From Phocoena phocoena (lineage: Eukaryota; Chordata; Mammalia; Artiodactyla; Phocoenidae): DNA of 64,000 nucleotides. Shown piece after piece: positions 54,346 through 64,000 of the stretch (positions are counted from its first letter, which is position 1; the number at the start of each line of letters is the position of its first letter). The notes under the pieces are model-generated. The model saw nothing but the letters and a program-made list of their open reading frames with translations, did not search any database and had not been told where the DNA came from. The translations under genes and the position numbers were made by a program. The stretch covers positions 31,643,818 through 31,707,817 of the forward strand of contig NC_089239.1 of NCBI RefSeq assembly GCF_963924675.1, given 5' to 3'.

Positions 54346-55486
54346 AGTGGTATTTGAACCTGTTTTCAAGTCTATGTTTCTTCTTTTCTCCTTTATTATT
54401 CTGACTTTTCCCACATTCTCTGATGTGCCAAGAATACTTACCAGTCACTCTTCCAACTCATTCAAATCTTATATTCTTTAAAAAAACCTTTTCAGACTTT
54501 AAGTAAAGAAGGTGATAAAAATAAAACATGAATGAACTATCACCTAGCTTGTGCAATTAATTGGTGATTTTTTTTTTACTGTATTTCACTGCTTTTTATT
54601 AAAAGACAAATATCAAAATAAAAAGCTTACCTCCACTTTTTTCTTTAAAAAAAAGTCAGGGGACTAGTTTAGAGTAAGTATCGATTTAACTCATTCTCTT
54701 GTAATTACTCCCATGACAGGGAATGATGGTCAAAAGGCTGTTCTCTCAGAATAAAAGTTTCTGAATCACAAAGAAGGGTGCATTCGCCTCTCTGTACTGT
54801 ACCCAGAGGAGCACAAGGACGATTGTAAATCACGGCTAACAATGGACACATTTTTAAATGTTTTCTTCTTCTTCGTTCATCACACAGCACTTTATCTTGA
54901 AACCATTTGGTTTAGTGAGAATGTATTCTATTCTTTCCTTTGGGTTTTCAGATGATTATTGATTACTACATGAACTTGTTCTTGGGAAAGAATCCACAGT
55001 TTTGTTTTGTATTTTCTAATAAGCAAATAAAGAAAATCATGTTGCAATTTATTAAACTGCTTCATATACATAACACTTTACTCGATTTTGAATTTCACTG
55101 GATAGACTACTCTGGCATCGGTGGCTGAAGAGTTGAGCTTGTTGATATAAATTACATGATAGCTCTCTATAAGTGACAGGATTTCCTGATAAATATTAGG
55201 TCATAAATCAAAGGTTAACAGTATTATAAAAATAAATTTTCTGCTTATGACATCTTCTCCTGTGCAAAAATATAAAACCCTTCTAAAGATAACTTATCGT
55301 TTTTTATGCTAACCCTCTCACATCTGAGCACACTATTTTCTCCTTCCTTAAAAAAATAAAAAAGGCCAAGAGCGTCTCAGATGACCAGTGACACCAAGGG
55401 AGCTAATGGCAAAAATCCATGAATCCAGCTTGTGGGCCACAGGACACTAGCCCTCTAGCATGGTTGATAAAATTATTTACAAAATG

Positions 55487-55873
55487 TCATTTGAACACTT
55501 TATTAGATGGGAATTGGAGGGAAAAAATTATTTTTCTCCCTTCATATGGACTGTAGCTCTGAACGGTTATCAAATTGTCTGATACAACACCAAAGAGTGA
55601 CTGATACTCAGAGTCTGAAAGAGAAGGAGAGAATTCCTCCAGGTCAGAAGAAGAAGATAATGCTTTTTTTAAGAGTCTATCAAGAGATCGATGAAGAGGA
55701 ATTTCAGGCAGGCACAGGAGATGGCTAGAAATAAACGTCTCAAGCTTTGCTGGTCCTCCACCATTGCATTTCAGAGCTGCCACAGGGAACAGCTTCACAG
55801 CCTGATTGACCGTGAAGCAGTTAACGTTCCCATTAAAACTTGCTAAATTAACTCTCTGTATGCTTGTGGACAA
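55487..55873 (-). other. Orphan 128-codon open reading frame, function unknown
   Basis: An ATG-to-stop frame outside any repeat I recognise. The protein has no signal peptide or membrane span. A Ser/acidic patch (SSSSDLEEFSPSLSDSEYQS) lies after a basic SLDRLLKKAL segment. An AATAAA on the same strand (complement of 55499-55504) lies at the very end of the frame. No family is recognised. At this length and base composition chance is a real possibility; no promoter, splice or coding-bias evidence can be given. Confidence 0.25.
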
Positions 55874-56534
55874 ATAGCAAAAGGTCAGGCCTGAGGTTTC
55901 ACTGGCTTAACAATACTCAATTTTCTTTTATTATCATTATTTTCACTCTCTTTTAAATTATCATTGTTTCAAATAAATTATTTATTTAAACTATCAGTAC
56001 ATCAAATTTCTATGAAATAGGGAAGTAACATTAAACAAATCCAATCATGGTGCTCCCTTCATGGGCCACATTTACCTTGAACTGAGGTCCTCTCTTTTCC
56101 TACTGGACCACTGAGATGGGACTTCAAAAGCAGTGTGCATGTGAGCTCCCTTCGCTTTTATCTGTGACAGCGCCTAGTACCATTTAGGGACTATCTTGGG
56201 GGAAAAAAAAGTTACATCTGCATACAATTTTGTATCTTGTGTTTTCTTCCTTGCAGAGGGTTACCTAATGGATTCATTAACTTGTCAGATTATTTGGTTA
56301 CTGTCTGTTCCAATCATTTCTACTAATTTTTCATTTCCACTTTTCCTGTTAACTGAGAAATTTTGATGTTTAGTTTGTTTGGCTTTCCTTACACTACATA
56401 TTTATTTGAAATATCCCGGCTTATTTCCATTTTTACAATCCCTTTTTCCCCTCCCTTCCCCTTCCTTTCCTGCTCCCTGGTTCTCATCATTATTTCAAAA
56501 TTATTGGGAAGGTTCATAGATTTCTAACTATTTT

Positions 56535-56760
56535 TCAGTATTTACCATGTCCTAGGCATGGAGATATATAGATATAGACATAGATATCTTTTTCATTTTC
56601 ACAAGCATACTCTGAGGTAGGAATTATCATTTCCCCCAGTTTGCAGATATCAACCTCAAGCTTAGAAAGAACAGGTGAATTGACCAAGATAGTAGGTGGC
56701 AGAGTCATAGGTGGAATCAAGCTACATTGCCTTTCCCTATAGAATGAGATTCTTAACTGC
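56535..56760 (-). repeat. MIR, reverse
   Basis: gtatttaccatgtcctaggc, gaggtaggaattatcatttc and gtaggtggcagagtcatagg follow MIR in reverse. Confidence 0.65.
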
Positions 56761-56889
56761 TCTGCCTATGATTCTGTCTCTAACCATAGCCACAGAGTGT
56801 CCTTTAAAAAAGGAAGTTATTAACTAATATAGATGATGTTAACCTCGAAAGAATTAAAATGTATTCCAAATTACAGAAGCTTCCCTTAA

Positions 56890-57350
56890 TGATTCTTTAC
56901 AGGGCTATTATCTGTAGATTTATCCAAAGCCATCTTGAAGGCATTCATGTTTTTTATACTTAGCATCTCACAGAGTAGAATTTTCAGAAGTTTATTATTC
57001 ATCCAATTAAGCTGCTTTTCCTTTTAGACCTTTAAAAGTTCTCCATTCATCACTCCTTTGAGCTTCATGGCATTTTTCTGAATTGCTGCCTTACCTGTGT
57101 TCACTCCCTTCCTTTCTTCTTATGTTATTGGCATCTGTCATATCTCGTCTGAGCTTTGACTTTTCAGAGTCGTAATTCAGTCAGTCTGTTACTACACTGT
57201 TGTCTCTACTTCTTCTTGATGTCTCTAATTGCCCTCCTTTGGATCCTTTTCCCATTGACTGTATTCTTCTGAAAGTACAGATCAAACAGATGTCACAACT
57301 TATTTCTGATATGAAAGCTTTGCTTGGGAACTACTGTGGAGGATGGGTTG
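56890..57350 (+). repeat. CR1/L3-like LINE fragment
   Basis: tccattcatcactcctttga, ctgtcatatctcgtctgagc and ctttggatccttttcccatt resemble the L3/CR1 3' region. Diverged, so the class is tentative. Confidence 0.4.
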
Positions 57351-57474
57351 AAAAAGGGAGACGCATCTAAAAGTCACAAAGCTCTTGCAATAATTAAGAG
57401 GTGATGAGGCCTTGCTGGGGGGGACGGGGATGGGTTATAAGAAAAGGAACTCAAGTTAATGAAAGGAATTTTGG

Positions 57475-57610
57475 TTAAGACACAGCTCTTGGCATTTGCC
57501 CACTAAACAGCCTTGGGCAAACACTGTAGGTCTTTGGGCCTTAATTCTTTTACTTCCAGGAAGAGAGCTGTAATGTCTACCTTACCCATTGTTTTGAGCA
57601 TTAGAGGAAA
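57475..57610 (+). repeat. MIR fragment
   Basis: ggttaagacacagctcttgg, cagccttgggcaaacactgt and gccttaattcttttacttcc follow the MIR core. Confidence 0.5.
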
Positions 57611-58930
57611 TATATTCATACAGATGTATAGGAAGTACTCCAGAAGTTGTACTTATTACAATCTTGATTTGGGACAATTAGGTTAAAAAGGGAGATATAG
57701 GGAATGAAGGAGAAAAAAGAATGAAAAAGAACTCCAAGATGTTCATCCTGAGAGACTGGGATAATATTAGTACACCTTGAGTTATTTCTGGCCTTTGAGA
57801 TTTCTAGTTTGTCCCTAATCTGCCACAATGTATGGGATTTTGGTCATTTGGAAAAATAACCATCTTTGAAAAGATATTTTTGATAATCCTGGCTTATTAT
57901 TTGCCTGGTAACTGTGCTATCTGTGAGTTTCTATGTGTAAGAAGTTGGGAAAGAGGGGCAGTAACTGGTGGGAGAAAAAGAGTCAGAGTTAGGCAAAGGG
58001 GTAGGAGGAAGAAAGATGGGAGGTGGTTCTTTCTGATGCATAGCTTACACTTTTCCTGGGTTTGCTCCAGAGTGTTTTTAAACAGTGTACAGATTTCCTG
58101 CTCATTATTGATTCTGCCTTACAGTACCTGTATTTTATCATGGTTTGTTTCCTAAAGCTGAGTAACCAAGTGATAGATTTTTTTCAAGTGTTTGCTCTCC
58201 AAGAAGACATTGATTCCTATTACATCTGTGGCTTAATTCACAAATACTTCCAGCGAGGACTTCTGTTTACTGCTCAGATTCAAGGCTGTAGCCATTTATC
58301 CTTCCCTAAATTATTCTTGCCCAATGGAGAAATTTCACCAACAGAGTAGTAGGGTAGTCTTACATTACAGACAATCATTGTGTTTTAAAATTTGCATTTC
58401 TCCCTGTTAGTACTCATACTCCTAGCTTAGAATGATTTATCCTTGTCAACTTTCTGTCATATGTTCCATTGCCATTTAAAAAAAATAGTAGATGGCCTAA
58501 CACCAAGTACATACTTTCCACAGTAAGATTTCAATACCGTGATGCTTTCTGCTTTTTCCCCTGCAATGCTATTCCTCCTCTCGTCTTTTGGTAGCCTTCC
58601 TAGTGATTTTGTAATCTGCATGCTCTCTACCCTCTTTCATCTTCCAAGCATCTGACATTCAAATTTTAGGCAGGCTTTCCTTTCACTTGCTAATGTGTTT
58701 TCATTAGGGCTTTTAACACAGGTGTTGAAGAATTTACACAGCCCAGTAGGGCTTTTCTATTTCCTCCCACAGTTCAATTGGCCAATGTAATAAACAATTT
58801 AGTCCTTCCTATTTTCCTTAAGTACTCAATAAAATACTCTATAAAATTCCTTCATTACTCTCAACTGAGCCTTGGAAGCTAAAAATCTTACATCTCACAT
58901 TTTTTTAAAAGTTGGCTTTCTGAAATTTTC

Positions 58931-59224
58931 TTTTTTAATTAATTAATTTATTTTTGGCTGTGTTGTCTCTTTGTTGCTGTGCGCGGGCTTTCTCTAGTTG
59001 CTGTGAGCCGGGCTACTCTTCGTTGCGGTGCTCGGGCTTTTCATTGCAGTGGCTTCCCTTGTTGCGGAGCACGGGCTCTAGGCTCTAGGCGCACGGGCTT
59101 CAGTAGTTGTGGCACACAGGCTTAGTTGCTCTGCGGCATGTGGGATCTTCCCGGACCAGGGCTCAAACCCGTGTCCCCTGCATTGGCAGGTGTATTCTTA
59201 ACCACTGCGCCACCAGGGAAGCCC
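58931..59224 (-). mobile_element. CHR-2 type SINE, reverse
   Basis: The reverse head is gcgccaccagggaagccc and the extended body contains gtagttgtggcacacaggct. The flank tgaaattttc (58921-58930) recurs as tggaattttt (59225-59234). Confidence 0.9.
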
Positions 59225-59436
59225 TGGAATTTTTAATTCAAGAATTATTTCCCCGTATTTAATTGATTTTATCGGAAGCTAATTTGAACCTTGTTTCAGG
59301 CAAGGTTCATCTTTCCTTAATTAGTACAGCAAGCACATATTTTTCCTGAATACACTTGCCATTCATGCATTAAAACTTTTGGTTGCATTTATTTGGGTTG
59401 CATTTATTAAATGTTGTCTTAAGAAATACCATTCAG

Positions 59437-59661
59437 GGCTTCCCTGGTGGCGCAGTGGTTGAGAGTCCGCCTGCCAATGCAGGGGATACCGGTTCGTGCC
59501 CCGGTCCGGGAGGATCCCGCATGCCACGGAGCGGCTGGGCCCGTGAGCCATGGCCGCTGGGCCTGCGCGTCCGGAGCCTGTGCTCCGCAATGGGAGAGGC
59601 CACAACAGTGAGAGGCCCGCATACCACAAAAAAAAAAAAAAAAAAAAATTGTAAAAAAAAA
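59437..59661 (+). mobile_element. CHR-1 type SINE
   Basis: Full-length sense copy with a poly(A) end. The target duplication AAGAAATACCATTCAG at 59421-59436 and 59662-59677 is perfect, so the insertion is young. Confidence 0.95.
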
Positions 59662-60764
59662 AAGAAATACCATTCAGAAGTCTTGGATTTGATTCTTCAA
59701 TCTATTAACCAGAATGGACCATCAGCCTCTCCAGTGGCAGGGCACCTTCTCTGTGCCACTGAAATTCCTTCATTCAAATGGCTACTGTTCCCTGTGTCTC
59801 CTCTATGGTTGTCTGATACATTTGTATCTGGTAGGGAAATCACATCCTTCAGACTTTACAATTATTGTAATTTTAATCATTTGTGATTCCACAGTTCCTT
59901 CTACTACATAACTTTATTTCAAAGTTCCCTTCCTTAACTAACACTGAAGCAATAACTAGAATGTAAGCTACGTCAAAAATACCTGTTCTTCCTTGTCATC
60001 TGGAGGTCACCCTCACTATCCTATTTCCCCTGCAACCCTGAGAGATGATTGCATGCGCTTCCGATTCTCTCAATCAATCTCAGATTAAAAAAAAAAAAGC
60101 CTATCATGTCATTCTGAGATAAATATGTAAAATTCTGTAATGAAAAACTATTCAGGTATTCCTAAGTTTAAGACCATAGACCATAACCAACATAAAGCTT
60201 GATTTTTATAACTGAACTATTTTTGCTGCTCTCAGAGCAAAAGTACCTTTGATGAGCATTCATGATTGTTGAGAATGGGGAAAGAAGAGACGGAAGCAGC
60301 AGCAGAAGACCTCTGAGAGACAAAGGTGCACCAAAACTACACCCACAGGAGCTGCCTGCAGAGATTTGCTTAAGTACAGATAGGTGGACTTGAGGATGTG
60401 CTTTTCAGTTTGTTTCTCCTTTCCTCTCCAGCCACTCCTCTGATCTACTTGGACAATTTGTTCTGAAAGGTCTGAATTGGATGTAGAGAAATATTAAAGT
60501 TCATCAGATATCTGAAGTAATCATCTTTTCATTTTCACTGTATAGATACATCCTAGGAGTAATTACTCATCTCTCACAATATACAGAATATTTTATTTTA
60601 ATGAAACAATTAGAAATCAATGTAAAGAATTATTTAATATGAACACAGACCATTACCAGAAATGCTGTAGGAATTCAGAAAAAGAAGACATTGCTCTGAG
60701 TTGGAATTTTGCAAATAATTTTCATACACCAGTTAGGATGCTAGTGAGACAAAAGAAATGTGAC

Positions 60765-60990
60765 TTTAGTAAGGTAGTTGTTCTAGGCATGGGAAAACCA
60801 CTCAAGCGAAGGCACAGAGATGGGGTCTCCACGGCACATATTCAGAGGGCTGGAAGGAAGCCCACTTGATTGGATGGAGGCCATAATTGGAGGACAGTAA
60901 GAAATTATATAGTGGAAGGCAGATTGACGTAAGATCTGGAATATGAAACGACGTGAGATGAGACCCAGTCATTCAAGGAACTAGATCTAA
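60765..60990 (-). repeat. LINE L2 fragment, reverse
   Basis: tctaggcatgggaaaaccac, ggcacagagatggggtctcc and ggctggaaggaagccca fit the reverse L2 pattern. Confidence 0.4.
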
Positions 60991-62264
60991 CCCTACAGAA
61001 AAGTACTGAAGAGTTTTAGTAGAGATGAGTTTGATAAAGTATAGTCTATGAGCAATATACTGTACAGAGTGAGATGGGAAAAGAATGAGAGCATTTGCAA
61101 TAATTTGGTCATGAGGTTGATGGTAAAGGTCTAGGCTAGAGTGGCTATTCTGGTAATAAAAATAAAGAGACGTGAAGCACAGTGCAAGAGAAAATGTCAA
61201 CTGTACTTGGTGTCTGCAGGGGAGCCAAGAAGTTTGGGAAAAGAGGATGCTAAGGAAATAAGAGTTCCCAATATATTGTTTAATACATTTTTTTCTTCAT
61301 TCTCATTATAAATTCTATAGTTGGGGTAAAAATGAAATGAAAAAAAAATACACTAGATCCTCCTGGAGAACTGAATGTGATTAAAGAAAGGGTCAACAGT
61401 TTTTAGACATGGATCTGTTTTGATACTGTAACTCAAGATCTAACTGGTAAAACTTGATCAATGATCCTGTTTACTTATATACTGAGTAGAATTTTTTGTG
61501 ATTTGTATGTTAAAGACAAAACACAATGAACTTTAACAAGCGGGATTTCAAAATGTCATTAGTGTTAGTTCATTAGTTCTATTAAATGTTTTTTTACTTC
61601 AAAGAAAAACAAAAGCAGTATTCTATCTTGCCTTTGCTTCATTAGTTTAGGACAGAGTCCTAGTTTTCTAATTCTTTTCCTCTAATGTTAAAACACAGGA
61701 TCTGTTTCCTTTTTGCACAGCATTTGCTGTGATTGACTTTCTAACAAGGACCTCTGTGACTCTACTGCTCCTGGGATGAGGAGGTGTTTTAGATAGAGCC
61801 TTGGCTTGAGGAGGAATTATCTTGTCGTACAAAAGATTGGATTTGCTCAGAAAAAAAAATTTTTTCTCTAAAATACTTTCCTGTTACTCACTATCAGATA
61901 CTTACCTCACTGGGCAAGAGGGGTTAATAGCCACCTGCTTGCTGTCTTATTATTTCCTGTCAATTTAAATATAGGCTGGAAACATATCCCTAGATCCACT
62001 GCTACCATCTTAACCAGCAGTAAGGAGGACGTTACAAATAATACTTCTATTCTGATTCTCCCCAAATCATGCATGAGTGCAGAGCTGCTTTTAAAACTGC
62101 TGTTTCTTTCTATTTATTCTTCTAAGCTTAATTGAACAAAGTATACATTTAGGTATTGAAAATATTATGTATAAACACATTCTACATAGAGAGATTTCAA
62201 AACTTACGGATCTGCTTCACTATGTTTGAACTCCAGGAACTATCTTATTTGGATGATGATAATA

Positions 62265-62435
62265 TCAATAGTTAGCACTTACCATGTACCGGGGACCATT
62301 CTAAATATTTTTAACATGTTAACTCCTTTAATCCTCACAATAACCCAATTTTATTATCCCCATTTTCCAGATGAGGAAACTGAAGCTTGTAGAAGTTAAA
62401 TAACTTTTCCAAGCAAAGTGGCAGAAGCAAGATTT
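62265..62435 (-). repeat. MIR, reverse
   Basis: ttagcacttaccatgtaccg, taactcctttaatcctcaca and ccccattttccagatgagga with gaaactgaagcttg match MIR in reverse. Open frames over it are spurious. Confidence 0.75.
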
Positions 62436-63484
62436 TAAAGGCTGACCTTTGTTTCCAAGAATCCTGAGCCCCTGGAGAAATTTATACCAGGGCAGGAGAC
62501 CAGCGCATCTGAGCACGAAGGAAAGAGCTGCAGAGATATCTGGCTGTAATCGCAGAGTCCGCAACCTTGTCAAAGGCGCTGAGTGGCTCCAAAGCATGGA
62601 AGCTGACCCTCAGGGACCATGTGGGGCTGGAACGTGAACGTGTTTGAGGCATCCCGAATCGGTGGAGCATCCCCATGTGGTCAGCTCTGGGTGAGTCTCC
62701 ACACACCCAAGGAACTTTGAGGACCTTGGAACAGAAGGACACCAATAGTTATTGAAATGGAATTCGCCACCAGACTGTCAGAGTGGGGCCCAGAGACTAA
62801 TTTTGTCTTCAAGTAAACAACACTACTTAGCACACAGGGGTTTGTGGATTCAGACATATCCTCATTTGAGTAGAAACAACTTTAGAGCCACATATAATCC
62901 GCTTTTCCACCACCTGCTCGTAAAAGATCACCAAAATTATCAAGTAGAGCCAAAATCACATAGTTATTTAGGAAGCAGTGCATGTCTTATACCTTCCCAG
63001 CTTTTCCACATCATCATTTTCCTCAAAAGCTAGACTTTGAGGAATCAATCAGATTTATTTTTAAGTTGAAAGTACCATATATTAACAACATTAAAAAGCA
63101 ACAGTGTCTCCCAAGGGTACTAACTACCACAACGATAACTATATTTTCATATTATCTTTCACTTGCATGATTTCACATATTTGCAGTCATATCTTGTTGA
63201 CTGTTCCATTTCTTTCTCAAAGCCCATGAATGTTAATGCACTAAATTATCTTCTAAACTTGAGAATAACAGAAAATATATGATTTGCATGTTCTTCAATT
63301 CTTAGACTGATGCTCCCCTCCCCCCCTTTTTTTTTTAGCCACTACATGTTTTCTTTCCTGAAATAACCTTGGGTTTTCCAAATAACCTGGGCTTTTGAAA
63401 TAGCTCAGACCTATTCTGGCCAAATAACAAACCCAGCAGACTCCCCTTCCCCATTGTCATGGTGGCTCCTCCTCTGTTAGTAAT

Positions 63485-63685
63485 TTGATGGAAAGAGTAC
63501 TGGGGGAATCAGGCCCCAGTTCTAGTCCTCTCTTCATCTACCTTTAGGAGTTTGTGTGCAAATTAACCAACCTTATATAGTTAGCATTAAAATGTGACTG
63601 CAAATGGTGATTCTGTCTACCTTCCAAGGTTGTTGTGAGGATCATATTATCAAAATCTGATCAAAAACATTTCAAAACTTTGATA
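63485..63685 (+). repeat. MIR SINE
   Basis: ggaaagagtactgggggaat, cccagttctagtcctctctt and aaggttgttgtgaggatcat follow the MIR order. Confidence 0.6.
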
Positions 63686-64000
63686 CAGAACATAGATGTA
63701 AACTGTTGCATAGGATAAAATTATTATCTTAAATGTAATTGCAATGGCTTTTCCCACCTATCATTTCTAAGTATTCAACTGAGTTGAAGAAATAATTGAT
63801 ACATGGAGTGGCCTGTCTTGTGTGGGTACCATTGTCTGAAAGATGTTGAACCAGCTACAGAGCATCCTGAGATAGGCAATATTATCATTCACTGCATAGC
63901 ACCATTAGTTAGAGAGAATGCTTTAAATCCAACTAGGTGAGCTACTTTCTTTCTACTCGGTTTTAGATAAAGGTACTGAACTGTCGTTAAGAAAAAACTG

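Larger units (their letters stand above)
35593..64000. other. Intergenic region downstream of NEIL3
   Basis: No host exon, RNA gene or CpG island is recognised in 28.4 kb. Repeats are listed separately. Apart from the candidate ORF and simple repeats, the stretches 42000-43480, 46510-49920, 50100-51630, 51670-52720 and 59900-62260 show only unassigned, mostly AT-rich sequence with scattered old repeat pieces. In human the next gene is AGA, tens of kb further on and on the opposite strand; none of its exons was seen here. Confidence 0.7.

Noticed and set aside
36000..64000. AGA (aspartylglucosaminidase) exons on the minus strand
   Set aside because: AGA follows NEIL3 in human, so I looked for it, but no matching exon peptide appears in any minus-strand frame. 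It is probably beyond the right edge.
1..64000. CRISPR array, prokaryotic operon or phage-type system
   Set aside because: The window is a mammalian locus with spliced genes and SINE/LINE repeats. No evenly spaced direct repeats with unique spacers or prokaryotic gene clusters are present.

Overview
The window is mammalian nuclear DNA, most likely from a cetacean. It carries many young copies of the tRNA-derived CHR-1 SINE (head GGCTTCCCTGGTGGCGCAGT, body GGGCCCGTGAGCCATGGCC), several longer CHR-2 type SINEs, and an L1 of cetartiodactyl type. No Bov-B or other ruminant-specific repeats were recognised. The species cannot be fixed from sequence alone.

The only protein-coding host gene recognised is NEIL3, an Fpg/Nei-family DNA glycosylase, on the + strand from the left edge to about 35.59 kb. 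Nine exons (2-10 by comparison with the ten-exon human gene) can be placed to the base. All junctions inside the window are GT/AG, phases agree throughout, and the joined reading frame gives 554 residues and a TAA stop at 35409-35411. Exon 1, with the start codon, N-terminal nucleophile and promoter, lies upstream of base 1. Domain order is the end of the Nei N-terminal domain, the H2TH domain, a C4 zinc finger, a RanBP2/NZF finger, a linker and two GRF zinc fingers.

Layout: 1-3058 is the end of intron 1 (MaLR-type LTR, three reverse CHR-1 SINEs). Exons 2, 3 and 4 lie at 3059, 10495 and 10941, exon 5 at 13924 and exon 6 at 15579. Intron 6 (15746-25528) holds a 3.4 kb internally deleted L1 with a SINE inside it. 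Exon 7 is at 25529 and exon 8 at 27139. Intron 8 ends with a CHR-2 SINE and a small mariner-type palindrome just before exon 9 (33666). Exon 10 (35229) ends in a short 3' UTR with AATAAA at 35566.

From about 35.6 kb to the right edge I see no host protein-coding exon. The stretch holds a nested pair of SINEs, older L1 pieces in opposite orientations, L2, MIR and MER5-type fragments, a roughly 620 bp polypyrimidine tract, a 1.4 kb hAT-type transposon fossil with a recognisable transposase C-terminus, and further SINEs. AGA, the next gene in human, was not found.

No new multi-gene system is visible. The most useful leads are two independent SINE insertions at one site beside exon 2, an 81-bp direct repeat flanking exon 2, a mariner hairpin in NEIL3 intron 8, an L1 with ORF1 fused in frame to ORF2, and one orphan 128-codon ORF. 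Repeat names come from memory of consensus sequences; no database search was run.
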